The position numbers and the translations under genes are program-made. Positions 16,478 through 26,279 of a DNA stretch of 64,000 nt are shown one piece after another (the first letter of the stretch is position 1; each line of letters begins with the position of its first letter). Source of the DNA: Caldalkalibacillus salinus (GTDB lineage Bacteria > Bacillota > Bacilli > Caldalkalibacillales > JCM-10596); assembly GCF_016745835.1 (NCBI RefSeq), contig NZ_JAERVL010000004.1, forward strand, positions 186,001 through 250,000, given 5' to 3'. The notes beneath the pieces were generated by a model. The model was given only the letters and a program-made list of their open reading frames with translations. It searched no databases and was not told where the DNA came from.

Positions 16478-17602
16478 ATGAACCCTTTCATTAAAATCAG
16501 ACGAGACCTACACCAAATTCCTGAACCAGGATTCCAAGAACATAAAACCCAAGCCTATCTTTTAGAGTATATACACAAACTCCCCCAGGACCACATCGAA
16601 TATACGACATGGAAAACAGGCATCTTAGTGCGAGTTAGAGGAAAAGCGCCAACTCAAACGATCGGTTATCGCGCAGACATGGACGGTTTGCCCATTCGGG
16701 AAGAGACAACTTATGATTTTCCTTCCCAGCATCAAGGGATGATGCATGCCTGTGGTCATGATTTGCACATGTCAATTGCACTCGGTGTTCTCACACATTT
16801 TGCCTCAAACCCTGTTGATGACCACCTCCTCTTTATTTTTCAGCCGGCGGAAGAAGGACCTGGTGGTGCGGAACCGATGTTGTCCAGCGAAGAGTTTAGA
16901 ATTTGGAAGCCCAACATAATATTTGCCTTACACATTGCACCTGAGCTACCCGTCGGTACGATTGCGACCAAGGAAGGCATTTTATTTGCCAACACGTCCG
17001 AGTTGTTTATCGATTTGCACGGGCGGGGAGGACATGCAGCTTACCCCCATTTAACGAACGATATGGTGGTGGCGGCCAGCCATCTTGTGACTCAGCTACA
17101 AACGATTGTGTCCCGCAACGTCGACCCTTTAGATTCAGCCGTGGTGACAATTGGTACGATAGAGGGTGGAACAAAACAGAACATTATTGCCGAACATGCT
17201 CGGATCGAAGGGACCATTCGCACGTTATCGATGGAAGCGATGCAAAAGGTGAAACAGCGTATTGAAACAATCGTTCATGGGCATCAACTATCTTTTCACT
17301 GTCAAATGAACATCGATTATGGCGCAAATTATTGCCAAGTATATAACGATACAACGTTATCTCGGGAGTTTATAAAATGGGCGCAGGAGCAATCTAACGT
17401 CAAGCTGATTGAGTGTAGAGAAGCTATGACAGGTGAAGATTTTGGTTACTTTCTAAAAGAGATTCCGGGCTTTATGTTCTGGCTAGGGGTTGAAACACCG
17501 TTTGGTTTACACCATGCCAAATTAGAACCTCAAGAGGAAGCGATAGACGTAGCAATTAACACGATCACTGAGTATCTACAATGGAAAGGGACATCAACAT
17601 GA
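16478..17602 (+). CDS. dapL: N-acetyldiaminopimelate deacetylase
   Basis: A 374-residue M20 family amidohydrolase with metal-binding motifs [20 protein letters not shown] and [10 protein letters not shown], and a late TGEDFGYF. The length and the neighbourhood, with dapH upstream and patA overlapping downstream, identify it as the deacetylase that releases LL-diaminopimelate in the acetylase pathway (Bacillus gene also called ykuR). A very strong AAAGGAGGGG precedes ATG 16478. Its stop codon overlaps the start of patA in an ATGA, so the two are translationally coupled. Confidence 0.9.
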   Translation: MNPFIKIRRDLHQIPEPGFQEHKTQAYLLEYIHKLPQDHIEYTTWKTGILVRVRGKAPTQTIGYRADMDGLPIREETTYDFPSQHQGMMHACGHDLHMSIALGVLTHFASNPVDDHLLFIFQPAEEGPGGAEPMLSSEEFRIWKPNIIFALHIAPELPVGTIATKEGILFANTSELFIDLHGRGGHAAYPHLTNDMVVAASHLVTQLQTIVSRNVDPLDSAVVTIGTIEGGTKQNIIAEHARIEGTIRTLSMEAMQKVKQRIETIVHGHQLSFHCQMNIDYGANYCQVYNDTTLSREFIKWAQEQSNVKLIECREAMTGEDFGYFLKEIPGFMFWLGVETPFGLHHAKLEPQEEAIDVAINTITEYLQWKGTST

Positions 17603-18765
17603 ATCGTTTAGAACAATTAATAAACGAAAATGTACAAGGGATACAGATCTCAGGCATTCGGCAATTTTTTAATAAAGTGGCTGCATACCCAGATGCTGTT
17701 CAGCTGACGATTGGTCAGCCAGACTTTCCAACGCCTGAGCATGTCAAAGAAGCGGGCAAAAAAGCGATAGATCATAATCACACTACCTATACACCTAACG
17801 CAGGTCTACTGTCCTTAAGGGAAGCGGCAGCACAATTTATGCGTCATAGATACGACCTTCATTACGATGCTAACACGGAGGTCATTGCCACTATTGGGGC
17901 CAGTCAGGCTATTGATATCACCTTTAGAACGATTTTAGAACCAGGGGCAGAAGTGATTCTACCGGCTCCTGTGTATCCAGGTTATGAACCGATTATTCAC
18001 TTATGTGGGGCTACTCCTGTTTTTGTCGATACATCAGCCACAGACTTTAAAATCACAGCAGAGCAAATCAAAACGCATTTAACAGAAAAGACGAGAGCCA
18101 TTGTCTTACCATACCCGTCTAACCCGACTGGGTGTACGCTCGACCGGGATGAAATGAGCGCGATTGTCGAGGTCCTACGTGATAAGGATTTATTCATTCT
18201 CTCAGACGAAATATATTCAGAACTGATATATGACCAGTCCCATGTGTCTATCGCCCAATATCCAGAATTACGGGACAAAACCATCGTAATTAACGGCTTG
18301 TCTAAGTCACATGCAATGACCGGTTGGCGTATGGGTTTTGCATTTGCACCGGCATTTCTAGCCAAGCATATGCTTAAGGTTCACCAGTATAATGTCAGCT
18401 GTACGAGTTCAATCAGTCAACATGCAGCGATTGAGGCGCTAACCGTGGGAGAACGAGATGCAGAGGAAATGAAACGTGTATATGCACGCAGACGAGATTA
18501 TATGATCAAGCGACTAGAGGATATGGGCATCGACTTTGTCAAACCGAGTGGTGCGTTCTATATATTCCCCTCTATTAAAAAGTGGCAGAGACCATCTTTT
18601 GATTTCGCCTCACAATTACTAGAAGAGCAGAAACTCGCCATCGTACCAGGCAGCGCTTTTTCAAATTACGGGGAAGGCTATGTCCGTATATCGTATGCTT
18701 ATCATGATGACATTTTAGAAGAGGGTGCTGATCGATTACAACGTTTCCTCCATTCGCTATCTTAG
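17599..18765 (+). CDS. patA: N-acetyl-LL-diaminopimelate aminotransferase
   Basis: A 388-residue class I/II PLP aminotransferase with [14 protein letters not shown] near the N-terminus, [11 protein letters not shown], the aspartate of [10 protein letters not shown] and the PLP lysine in [20 protein letters not shown] 17599 is chosen because GGAAAGGGA ends about 8 nt upstream and its A-T-G-A overlap with dapL is typical. The in-frame ATG at 17581 lacks a site. It transaminates N-acetyl-2-amino-6-oxopimelate. No terminator is obvious directly downstream. Confidence 0.9.
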   Translation: MNRLEQLINENVQGIQISGIRQFFNKVAAYPDAVQLTIGQPDFPTPEHVKEAGKKAIDHNHTTYTPNAGLLSLREAAAQFMRHRYDLHYDANTEVIATIGASQAIDITFRTILEPGAEVILPAPVYPGYEPIIHLCGATPVFVDTSATDFKITAEQIKTHLTEKTRAIVLPYPSNPTGCTLDRDEMSAIVEVLRDKDLFILSDEIYSELIYDQSHVSIAQYPELRDKTIVINGLSKSHAMTGWRMGFAFAPAFLAKHMLKVHQYNVSCTSSISQHAAIEALTVGERDAEEMKRVYARRRDYMIKRLEDMGIDFVKPSGAFYIFPSIKKWQRPSFDFASQLLEEQKLAIVPGSAFSNYGEGYVRISYAYHDDILEEGADRLQRFLHSLS

Positions 18766-18886
18766 GCGGAACGATAGAGATCATATCGGGGCTAAGGACC
18801 TATTATGATCAAGCACACGGAATATACCCCTGAAACTTGGCACGTGATGTATCGTACTATTAAGAATAGGAAAGGAGGAAGCACTC

Positions 18887-19831
18887 ATGTTGGCAGATCT
18901 GAATGAACGGTTAGAAACGGTCGTAGATCAGAAAAGACAAAAAGCAAAATGGACGGCAATGTATCGGGAACTAGAAGCGCAATTGAAGGAAGAAGAGCAG
19001 AAGGAAAAGCGCCTAGGACATCTCTTGGAAAAAGAAGAGGAAGATGTTAAAAAGCTAGAAGGGTTGTCGGTGTCTAACTTCCTTTACACGGTGATTGGAA
19101 AAAAGTTAGAGCGTCTAGAAAAAGAAAGACAAGAGGCGGTGGCCGCAAAATTAAAGTATGATGAAGCCGTACATACGGTGGAAGATATGAAATCAGAAAT
19201 GATTGAACTCTCATCTTTACTGGCCCCACTTCATCATGTCGATCAAACATACGAGACACTATTACAGGAAAAAGAGGCGCTGATTAAGGATACAGCCACG
19301 GTTTGGTCGGAAGAATTATTTGCACTTTCAGAGAAAAAGGCAGAGTTGAGCTCTGAATTAAAGGAATATGATGAAGCGATTCAAGCGGGACAATCTGCCC
19401 TATCGAAGCTCTCGCATGTGATAGAATCTCTGGATAAAGCGAAGGGATGGTCGACCTTTGATCTATTCGGCGGGGGATTAATCTCTACAGCGATAAAGCA
19501 TGATCATCTCGATACGGCGAAGGGTGAAATACACAGCGCACAAAATGCCCTAAGAAAATTTGAGTCCGAGCTCAAGGACATCCAAAGACAGTTTGGGCAT
19601 GTACATATTGACATTGGTGAATTTTTATCATTTGCCGATTACTTTTTCGACGGTTTTATTGTGGATTGGACGGTGCACGGAAAAATAAATGATTCCCTTG
19701 AACAAGCAGAACAGGTCTATCACCAAGTAGACGATGTGGTAAGAGAGATTAATAAAGAGCGTGAAAAAATACACCGTGAACGTGAGCAAACGGAACATCG
19801 TAGAATTGATACTATAAAAAAGGCGCAATAA
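18887..19831 (+). CDS. Uncharacterised coiled-coil protein
   Basis: A 314-residue hydrophilic protein, not recognised beyond its architecture. It has heptad-rich, strongly charged helices throughout (roughly residues 1-120 and 130-180), a glycine-containing break at STFDLFGGGLISTAIKHDHL near residue 200, and a second coiled coil to the C-terminus. There is no signal peptide or membrane segment. AAAGGAGG precedes ATG 18887. It stands alone between patA and the thiamine riboswitch. The GGG-containing hinge between two long coiled coils could be a fold point for a hairpin-shaped helical bundle; the function is unknown. Confidence 0.7.
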   Translation: MLADLNERLETVVDQKRQKAKWTAMYRELEAQLKEEEQKEKRLGHLLEKEEEDVKKLEGLSVSNFLYTVIGKKLERLEKERQEAVAAKLKYDEAVHTVEDMKSEMIELSSLLAPLHHVDQTYETLLQEKEALIKDTATVWSEELFALSEKKAELSSELKEYDEAIQAGQSALSKLSHVIESLDKAKGWSTFDLFGGGLISTAIKHDHLDTAKGEIHSAQNALRKFESELKDIQRQFGHVHIDIGEFLSFADYFFDGFIVDWTVHGKINDSLEQAEQVYHQVDDVVREINKEREKIHREREQTEHRRIDTIKKAQ

Positions 19832-20029
19832 TATTTTATTAAAAATACGGGATAGGTAAAAATGACGTCTATCTCCGGCTCCTTCAGATGTCATATATGA
19901 ATGGTGTATCGCTTTACAACTTGCACATTTTCACCTTTTATGATAAATATGTATTAAGCTTGATTTATCTAACATGCGATTTAGAAGCGACGTCTATAAG
20001 AATTAAAAACAGACAACAACATACGTTTT

Positions 20030-20116
20030 ACCGCTAGGGGTGCTCTTTGTAGCTGAGAGAGGCGTTGGCCTTAACCCTTGAACCTGATCTAGATCATACT
20101 AGCGTAGGGAAGTGGT
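20030..20116 (+). promoter_or_regulatory. TPP riboswitch (THI element)
   Basis: The conserved THI-box pieces are all present: CTAGGGGTGCT, GCTGAGA, AACCCTTGAACCTGATCT and TAGCGTAGGGAAGT. The ends ACCGCT and AGTGGT pair as P1. It lies about 240 nt upstream of ylmB, and the intrinsic terminator at 20251-20284 forms the expression platform. A further hairpin (GTTCAAGT at 20156-20163 with ACTTGAAC at 20185-20192) sits between the two. Binding of thiamine diphosphate is expected to shut off the ylmB-tenA-ykoEDC-tenA operon. Confidence 0.97.
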
Positions 20117-20250
20117 GGTCGAACCGGTAGTTGTTTATCCCAAATGAGCCAAGTGGTTCAAGTGTAAGTGTATAACTAAAAGAAACTTGAACACTTTTAC
20201 TGGCATTATTGGGATATCATCGACGGAGTGACGTCTATACATTAGAAGTT

Positions 20251-20284
20251 AACCACTTTCCTTTTACGGAAGGTGGTTTTTTAT
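20251..20284 (+). terminator. Riboswitch-controlled terminator before ylmB
   Basis: AACCACTTTCC pairs with GGAAGGTGGTT (one G-T pair) across a 6-nt loop, followed by a T-run. It is placed between the TPP aptamer and ylmB, as expected for transcription attenuation. Confidence 0.88.
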
Positions 20285-20347
20285 ATGTTTGAAACGTTTA
20301 GGGTCAGATTAGAGGGAGGTCGACCGGAAAGGAGGCAATAAGTCAAA

Positions 20348-21637
20348 GTGTCAATACAAATTAAACAGCAAACGTTAGACCACTTAATGCAGCAGGTGGA
20401 CACACGGAAGGACGAACTTATCGAGTTACTGAAAACACTCATCACCTTTGAGACACCTAGTCCGCCTGCAAGAAACACTTCAGAAGCGCAAAGGTTTATC
20501 GCTCAGTATCTCAGAGATATGGACTTTGAGACCGATATGTGGGAGGTATATCCTGGAGACCCAAATGTGGTGGGGGTTAAGAAGGGCATACACTCACAGA
20601 CGTATCACAGCTTAATCATCAATGGACATATTGACGTGGCCGAAGTGGATGATGAAGGGTGGACGTCCTCCCCTTTTGAGCCGTTGGTGAAGGATGGCAG
20701 AATTTACGGCAGAGGATCAGCTGATATGAAGGGGGGCATGGCTGGCGTCCTTTTTGCGCTAAAGCTACTAGAACAGAACGGTATTCAATTGCCAGGCGAT
20801 GTCATACTGCAATCAGTTATAGGAGAAGAGGTTGGAGAAGCGGGGACGCTTGAGTGTTGTCGCAAGGGCTATGGTGCTGATTTTGCAATCGTGGTCGATA
20901 CGAGTGATTTGAACATTCACGGTCAAGGGGGTGTCATAACCGGGTGGATCACTATTAAGAGTCCAACTACCTTTCACGACGGCACACGGCGTCACATGAT
21001 ACATGCTGGTGGTGGCCTTTTTGGGGCTAGTGCGATTGAAAAAATGGCAAAGATCATTCAAGGCTTACAAGAACTGGAGCGTCACTGGGCGGTGACAAAA
21101 TCTTATCCCGGTTTTCCTCACGGTACGAATACAATTAATCCCGCTGTCATAGAAGGTGGACGCCACCCGGCCTTTATTGCAGATGAATGTAAGCTGTGGG
21201 TGACGGTACACTTTTACCCGGATGAGTCACACCAGCAGGTTGCACAGGAAGTAGAAGACTATATACGGCAAGTCGCCGCAGCAGATCCCTGGCTCAGGGA
21301 GCATCCACCTACGTTTGAGTGGGGGGGAACCTCTATGATTGAAGACAAAGGTGAAATTTTTCCGTCATTGGACATCGACATCGAACATCCCGGTGTGCAA
21401 TCACTCATGTCTGCCCATCAGTCAGTTGTAGGAGAAGCACCAAAGGTTGGCATGTCAACGTCAGTTACGGATGGAGGATGGCTGGGAGAAGCCGGTATAC
21501 CAACGGTTATCTATGGCCCTGGAGAGATGCGTGAAGCACACTCTGTTAACGAAAGTTTAAGCATTGCGCAACTGATCCACTTTACCAAGGTCATGGTTCA
21601 AACGATCTACACCTGGAGCCACCAGAAAAAAACATAG
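20348..21637 (+). CDS. ylmB: Formylaminopyrimidine deformylase (YlmB-like, M20 family)
   Basis: A 429-residue M20 metallohydrolase with ligand motifs INGHIDVAEVDDEGW, GRGSADMKGGMAG and IGEEVGEAGTLE. The start is GTG 20348 after AAAGGAGG. By fold it could be ArgE/DapE-like. Two facts favour YlmB, which deformylates the pyrimidine left from thiamine breakdown (N-formyl-4-amino-5-aminomethyl-2-methylpyrimidine): it follows a TPP riboswitch directly, and it is followed by tenA, whose product takes the next step. The ThiXYZ transporter that often accompanies ylmB is not here; the operon carries ykoEDC instead. Confidence 0.85.
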   Translation: MSIQIKQQTLDHLMQQVDTRKDELIELLKTLITFETPSPPARNTSEAQRFIAQYLRDMDFETDMWEVYPGDPNVVGVKKGIHSQTYHSLIINGHIDVAEVDDEGWTSSPFEPLVKDGRIYGRGSADMKGGMAGVLFALKLLEQNGIQLPGDVILQSVIGEEVGEAGTLECCRKGYGADFAIVVDTSDLNIHGQGGVITGWITIKSPTTFHDGTRRHMIHAGGGLFGASAIEKMAKIIQGLQELERHWAVTKSYPGFPHGTNTINPAVIEGGRHPAFIADECKLWVTVHFYPDESHQQVAQEVEDYIRQVAAADPWLREHPPTFEWGGTSMIEDKGEIFPSLDIDIEHPGVQSLMSAHQSVVGEAPKVGMSTSVTDGGWLGEAGIPTVIYGPGEMREAHSVNESLSIAQLIHFTKVMVQTIYTWSHQKKT

Positions 21638-21665
21638 ATACATAATGAAAGGGGATAAATGTGTG

Positions 21666-22358
21666 ATGACATTTACAGATCGCTTACATCAAAAAGTTCA
21701 CCCCATATGGGAAGCGAATCATCAACATCCGTTTGTGCAAGAGATAGGTGAGGGCACTTTAGATGTAAAGAAGTTCAGATACTTTATGATTCAAGACTAT
21801 TTATATCTTAAAGACTTTGCCAAGCTATTTGCCTTAGGGGCGGTTAAGGCTGACGATGTGCGCACCATGGGGGAGTTTGCCAAATTGCTAGACGCTACGC
21901 TCAATGTAGAGATGGATGTTCACCGTCAATATGCCAAAAAGTTTGATATTACCGCTGAGGAATTAGAGGAAGCAGAGCCGGCAGCGGTGACGCTTGCTTA
22001 CTCTCATTACATGCTTCAAGTCGCACAAAACGGGACCCTACCTGAACTGATTTGTGCTCTTTTACCCTGTATGTGGAGTTACTCTGAAATAGGGAAAGCG
22101 TTAAGTGAGATCCCTGGTGCGAGTGAGCATGAGTTCTATGGCGAATGGGTCCAAATGTATGCCTCTGAAGAGTTTGGTCAACTAGCGAATTGGCTTATTG
22201 ATGAGCTTAATCTTCTAACTGAAGGGAAGCCTGAGCAAGAGTTGGCCCACTTAGAGAATATATTCGTGCGCACGAGTAAGTTTGAGTACATGTTCTGGGA
22301 TATGGCGTATCAAGAACAAACATGGCCTGTGTCTAACGAAGGGCTTGTCACAAAATAA
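21666..22358 (+). CDS. tenA: Aminopyrimidine aminohydrolase / thiaminase II
   Basis: A 230-residue TenA protein. Asp44 (MIQDYLYL), Cys135 (ALLPCMWSYSEIG) and the C-terminal FWDMAYQEQTWP are in the positions known for Bacillus TenA, where Cys135 is the nucleophile. ATG 21666 aligns with the usual family start; an upstream in-frame ATG at 21645 would add seven unrelated residues. It converts 4-amino-5-aminomethyl-2-methylpyrimidine to the hydroxymethyl form (HMP), downstream of YlmB. A second tenA closes the operon. Confidence 0.93.
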   Translation: MTFTDRLHQKVHPIWEANHQHPFVQEIGEGTLDVKKFRYFMIQDYLYLKDFAKLFALGAVKADDVRTMGEFAKLLDATLNVEMDVHRQYAKKFDITAEELEEAEPAAVTLAYSHYMLQVAQNGTLPELICALLPCMWSYSEIGKALSEIPGASEHEFYGEWVQMYASEEFGQLANWLIDELNLLTEGKPEQELAHLENIFVRTSKFEYMFWDMAYQEQTWPVSNEGLVTK

Positions 22359-22409
22359 AAATGGAACGTGTTTTACGCGTCGGCTAGGACACGGGAAGGA
22401 GTTATGACA

Positions 22410-22997
22410 ATGAAAAAAAGATTAACACTCACAGATATCCTGGTCACCATTGTTATCTCTGTGGTTTTTGCTATTATTTATAAGCTTTGGGGGCCCGTTT
22501 CAGATTTAGTGTCTCCCCTCGGTTTACACTTCGATGAACTGATATACGGTATGTGGTTTATTGCAGCTACGGTAGCATTTCTAATCATACGCAAACCGGG
22601 GGTGGCCCTTCTAGCCGAAACGGCGGCTGCTTCTGGGGAATATATTGTAGGTTCTCAGTACGGCCTAGAAGTCTTACTGTACGGTGTATTGCAGGGGCTT
22701 GGGGCAGAAATTATTTTCGCGCTATTCCTTTACCGCTCGTTCAGCATATTTACTGCATCGCTCGCAGCGTTAGGGGCCACAGCAGGGTCCTTCGTCATGG
22801 ATGTCCTGAGGGGCTATATTACAGATCTCGAGCCTTGGAATCTTGTGCTATTAGTCACTGCCCGAAGTGTCGGTGCGATTGTTATTGCGGGAGTGTTTGC
22901 ATACTATCTGGTGAAGGCAATAGAAAAGACAGGGGTCACCGACTCGCTGCGTCCAGTGTCATCTCAAGATTATAAGGCGCTCGATGAAGATTTGTAA
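22410..22997 (+). CDS. ykoE: HMP/thiamine ECF transporter substrate-binding component YkoE
   Basis: A 195-residue integral membrane protein with about five or six hydrophobic segments (DILVTIVISVVFAIIYKLW, GMWFIAATVAFLIIR, LEVLLYGVLQGLGAEIIFAL and others). The motif GLGAEIIFALF and the overall order match YkoE, the S component of a thiamine-precursor ECF transporter. ATG 22410 is used because AAGGAG lies 8 nt before it; ATG 22404 is too close. The ATPase and T component follow directly. Its control by the TPP riboswitch supports the substrate class (HMP or related pyrimidine). Confidence 0.9.
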   Translation: MKKRLTLTDILVTIVISVVFAIIYKLWGPVSDLVSPLGLHFDELIYGMWFIAATVAFLIIRKPGVALLAETAAASGEYIVGSQYGLEVLLYGVLQGLGAEIIFALFLYRSFSIFTASLAALGATAGSFVMDVLRGYITDLEPWNLVLLVTARSVGAIVIAGVFAYYLVKAIEKTGVTDSLRPVSSQDYKALDEDL

Positions 22998-23044
22998 AAT
23001 GGCCATGGCAGGCGAAGGATGACATATAAAAGGGTGAATCTAAC

Positions 23045-24715
23045 ATGTCTCAAGTAATAACAGAAGTACAACAATTGCGTTTGAAATTTCCTGGGCAATC
23101 ACAGCTGTTGTTTAAAGATATGACGCTCTCAGTTGAAAAAGGAGAAAAGGTTTTACTTCTGGGACCAAGTGGATGTGGAAAGTCAACCGTCTTACAAGTG
23201 CTATCAGGATTAATTCCACACACCATTGAAGTCCCCTTCAAAGCAAATAAGATAGAGACGCCTCAATCGTGGGGTTATGTGTTTCAAGACCCTGATACGC
23301 AGTTCTGTATGCCCTATGTTGATGAAGAAATTGCTTTTGTCTTAGAAAATCTCAACGTCCCTCATGAGAAAATGGAGGGTTATATCTCACATTATATACA
23401 CAAGGTTGGGCTCCAATTAGGCGATCTCCATACAGGAATTCAAACCTTGTCCCAAGGTATGAAGCAGCGTTTGGCCCTGGCATCGGTACTTGCTTTAGAG
23501 CCTGAGGTTCTCTTTTTAGATGAGCCTACGGCTTTGTTGGATCCAGACGGTACGAAACAGATTTGGGAGACATTGAAAAGTGTCACAGAAGATAAGACCG
23601 TGATTATTGTAGAACATAAAATCGATCATATTATGGGTTATGTCGATCGTGTGATTCTCTTTAATAATCAGGGGGAAATATTGGCGAACGATCGACCTGA
23701 CACTATTTTTGAACAATACAGAGACGCATTGGATACGTACGGGATATGGCACCCTGCTGTATGGGATCATTTTAAGGCCGCATCTTTAGATAAAGGGGCT
23801 CCGCTCTTGGGTGCAACCTTAGATGAGACGGAGGATGGGGAATCAAGCTTTGTAGAAGAGCCAGATCTACGTCGTACCAATCGAGGTAAAAAGACACGTG
23901 ATACTATGTCAAGTCTTGGATTTGATCAACATGACACAACTCAAGTAGAAATCTCACATTTAACAGGCTTTCGAGGGAAACACCCCAAAATCAAGATACC
24001 AGAAGTTGATATACAAGGTAAAGAATGGATCTGTGTCGTCGGCGAAAATGGGGCGGGTAAAAGCACGTTGTTGCACGCCCTCATGCAACTGATTCGAACA
24101 GAAGGAACATACCGCTTGAACGGTCAAGACATCTCCCAATATCCTAATTTAGCTACTGAATACGCTTTTGTATTTCAAAACCCAGAATTTCAGTTTGTGA
24201 CGAATACCGTCTACGATGAGATGGCTTATGGGCTACGCCAAGAGAAACAGGCGGAAGAACAGATCGATCAGACCGTGCAGGCATTTCTTCGTTTTTTCTC
24301 ACTTGAGGGTAAAGAGAAACAGCACCCATATCAATTATCAATGGGACAGAAACGTCGCTTAAGCGTCGCTTCTGCTCTCGTTCAAAATCAAGGTGTGCTC
24401 CTATTAGATGAACCGACTTTTGGTCAGGATGCCAAAAATACGTTTAATATGTTAGCGCAATTTGAGACACTACGACATCAAGGAAAGACGATCATCATGG
24501 TGACTCACGATGAGCATATAATAGAGCACTTTGCTACTCGTTTGTGGGAAGTAAAAGACGGAGTCCTTGTATTAGACCAAGTTCTCAATCCAGATGAACA
24601 GCGACACCAAGAGGAAGAAAAAGAACATAAGGAAAACAAACAGTATGGGGAAACGAAAGCGAAAGTGAGTGAACAAAATGAGGTGGAGGGAAGTACGGGA
24701 TGTCTATCGACTTAA
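23045..24715 (+). CDS. ykoD: ECF transporter dual ATPase YkoD
   Basis: This 556-residue protein holds two ABC ATPase domains in tandem. Domain 1 has Walker A GPSGCGKSTVL and signature LSQGMKQRLALA. Domain 2 has Walker A GENGAGKSTLL and signature LSMGQKRRLSVA. Both have Walker B LLLDEPT/LFLDEPT-type segments. The linker around residues 255-310 is charged, and the C-terminal 35 residues are very rich in Glu, Lys and Gln. It energises the YkoE/YkoC membrane pair. Its end overlaps ykoC by 16 nt. Confidence 0.93.
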   Translation: MSQVITEVQQLRLKFPGQSQLLFKDMTLSVEKGEKVLLLGPSGCGKSTVLQVLSGLIPHTIEVPFKANKIETPQSWGYVFQDPDTQFCMPYVDEEIAFVLENLNVPHEKMEGYISHYIHKVGLQLGDLHTGIQTLSQGMKQRLALASVLALEPEVLFLDEPTALLDPDGTKQIWETLKSVTEDKTVIIVEHKIDHIMGYVDRVILFNNQGEILANDRPDTIFEQYRDALDTYGIWHPAVWDHFKAASLDKGAPLLGATLDETEDGESSFVEEPDLRRTNRGKKTRDTMSSLGFDQHDTTQVEISHLTGFRGKHPKIKIPEVDIQGKEWICVVGENGAGKSTLLHALMQLIRTEGTYRLNGQDISQYPNLATEYAFVFQNPEFQFVTNTVYDEMAYGLRQEKQAEEQIDQTVQAFLRFFSLEGKEKQHPYQLSMGQKRRLSVASALVQNQGVLLLDEPTFGQDAKNTFNMLAQFETLRHQGKTIIMVTHDEHIIEHFATRLWEVKDGVLVLDQVLNPDEQRHQEEEKEHKENKQYGETKAKVSEQNEVEGSTGCLST

Positions 24716-25500
24716 GCTATCAAGAAACATGGATGCATAAAGCTAACCCTAGCTTAAAACTGGTGCTGTTCCTTATCCTCATGGTGACATTACTATTTAT
24801 CCACCGTTTGGACTATTTAATATACTTTACGGTATTCCCTTTAGCTTTACTCTTTTTATTCACAGGCCACCCTATAAAAAGGGTCTTACTGTTCTCCATT
24901 CCATTTGTCCTACTGTTTATCTCCACGTCGACCTCTATGATTTTCTTTGGCAAAGGAGATACAACATGGTTTCATTGGGGACTCGTGCACATTACAGAAG
25001 AGAGTTTCTACCGAGGGATACACTTAGGATTTCGTGCTCTAAACTATGCCATAATAGGTTTGGTTTTCGCCTTAACCACTAGACCGGTCAATCTCTTCTA
25101 TTCACTCATGCAACAGATGAAGTTAGCCCCTCGGTATGCGTATAGTTTCATGGCCGCTGTACGTCTGTTACCCATCGCCTTCGAAGAATTTCAAACGTTA
25201 CGTTACGCGTATAAGGTACGAGGGGTGCAACATGAGAAGGGCTTGAAAGGGATGTATGAGAAGCTGAAGTTTTACGCTATCCCACTCCTTGCCCAAAGCA
25301 TACGACGAGCTCAAAGAATCGCTTTGGCTATGGAAGCCAAACAGTTCACTAACGGCAGACGTACCCATTATTATCGTATCGGTTTTAGCAGACATGATCT
25401 CACATTAGTGCTATGCGTTATGATGAGTATTTTGTCAGCCTACTTATTCAGTCAATATTTACCCTATACAGGGGTTGAAGACGTCAGGTACTACGATTAA
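24700..25500 (+). CDS. ykoC: ECF transporter transmembrane component YkoC
   Basis: A 266-residue T component with several N-terminal membrane helices (LVLFLILMVTLLFIH, LLFLFTGH) and the two short coupling motifs that contact the ATPases, here YKVRGVQ and AMEAKQF. The second is usually A-M-x-A-R-G, so the Lys-Gln here is a mild deviation. The start ATG 24700 lies inside the end of ykoD with GAGGGA upstream. It completes the YkoEDC importer. Confidence 0.9.
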   Translation: MSIDLSYQETWMHKANPSLKLVLFLILMVTLLFIHRLDYLIYFTVFPLALLFLFTGHPIKRVLLFSIPFVLLFISTSTSMIFFGKGDTTWFHWGLVHITEESFYRGIHLGFRALNYAIIGLVFALTTRPVNLFYSLMQQMKLAPRYAYSFMAAVRLLPIAFEEFQTLRYAYKVRGVQHEKGLKGMYEKLKFYAIPLLAQSIRRAQRIALAMEAKQFTNGRRTHYYRIGFSRHDLTLVLCVMMSILSAYLFSQYLPYTGVEDVRYYD

Positions 25501-25577
25501 ATCCCAATTTGAATAGAGAAAAAACCACACCATTTGAAATATTAAGGACAATTTGAAATATTAAAGGAGGAAGACAT

Positions 25578-26261
25578 ATGACATTTACACAGAAAATAAG
25601 GCAGGATGCAGACCCTATCTGGCAGGCGAGCTTTGACCATCCCTTCGTTAAGGGAATTGGAGACGGGGGATTACCACTCGATCGTTTTCGTTTTTATGTC
25701 CTTCAGGACTCATACTATCTCAGTCAATTTGCACGCGTTCAAGCCCTCGGTGCAGCGAAGACAGATGATTTTTACATCACTAAGAGAATGGCCGTTCATG
25801 TTCAAGGGACGTACGAAGCTGAGCACGCCTTACATGATACATTTATGAAGAAACTCGATATCACTAAAGAAGAAATCAAACAGTTCAAACCTGCACCAAC
25901 CGCGTATGCCTATACGTCGCATCTTATGAGAGCAGGATATAACGGACACTTGGGCGATATCATCGCCGCGCTATTACCTTGCTATTGGTTGTATTATGAA
26001 ATCGGAGAAAAATTACAAGGGGCCACACCACAAGAACCGATTTATCAAGAATGGATTGCGGCTTACGGAGGAGACTGGTTCCGTGAACTTGTTGAGGAGC
26101 AAATCAACAATTTAGACACAATTGCCGAACAAGTCACGCAAGCTGAACGCGATCGAATGCAGGAACACTTCATGATTAGTAGTCAGTATGAGTATGCCTT
26201 CTGGGATATGGCTTATAAAAAAGAGCAATGGCCTGTCAATGTGGGCATAACGGTATCATAA
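25578..26261 (+). CDS. tenA: TenA paralogue (second aminopyrimidine aminohydrolase)
   Basis: A 227-residue TenA with the same catalytic frame as the first copy (Asp44 in VLQDSYYL, Cys135 in ALLPCYWLYYEIG, FWDMAYKKEQWP near the end). It is clearly diverged from the first copy across the rest of the chain. AAAGGAGG precedes ATG 25578. It follows ykoC by 77 nt with no terminator between, so it belongs to the riboswitch operon. All catalytic residues are kept, so both copies are probably active. A different preferred substrate (formyl-, amino- or intact thiamine) is conceivable. Confidence 0.92.
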   Translation: MTFTQKIRQDADPIWQASFDHPFVKGIGDGGLPLDRFRFYVLQDSYYLSQFARVQALGAAKTDDFYITKRMAVHVQGTYEAEHALHDTFMKKLDITKEEIKQFKPAPTAYAYTSHLMRAGYNGHLGDIIAALLPCYWLYYEIGEKLQGATPQEPIYQEWIAAYGGDWFRELVEEQINNLDTIAEQVTQAERDRMQEHFMISSQYEYAFWDMAYKKEQWPVNVGITVS

Positions 26262-26279
26262 CGATCGTTCTTTAATAAA

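Noticed and set aside
22553-22975. 140-residue frame inside ykoE
   Set aside because: It overlaps the ykoE coding frame completely, has no ribosome binding site, and its composition is that of a shifted frame.
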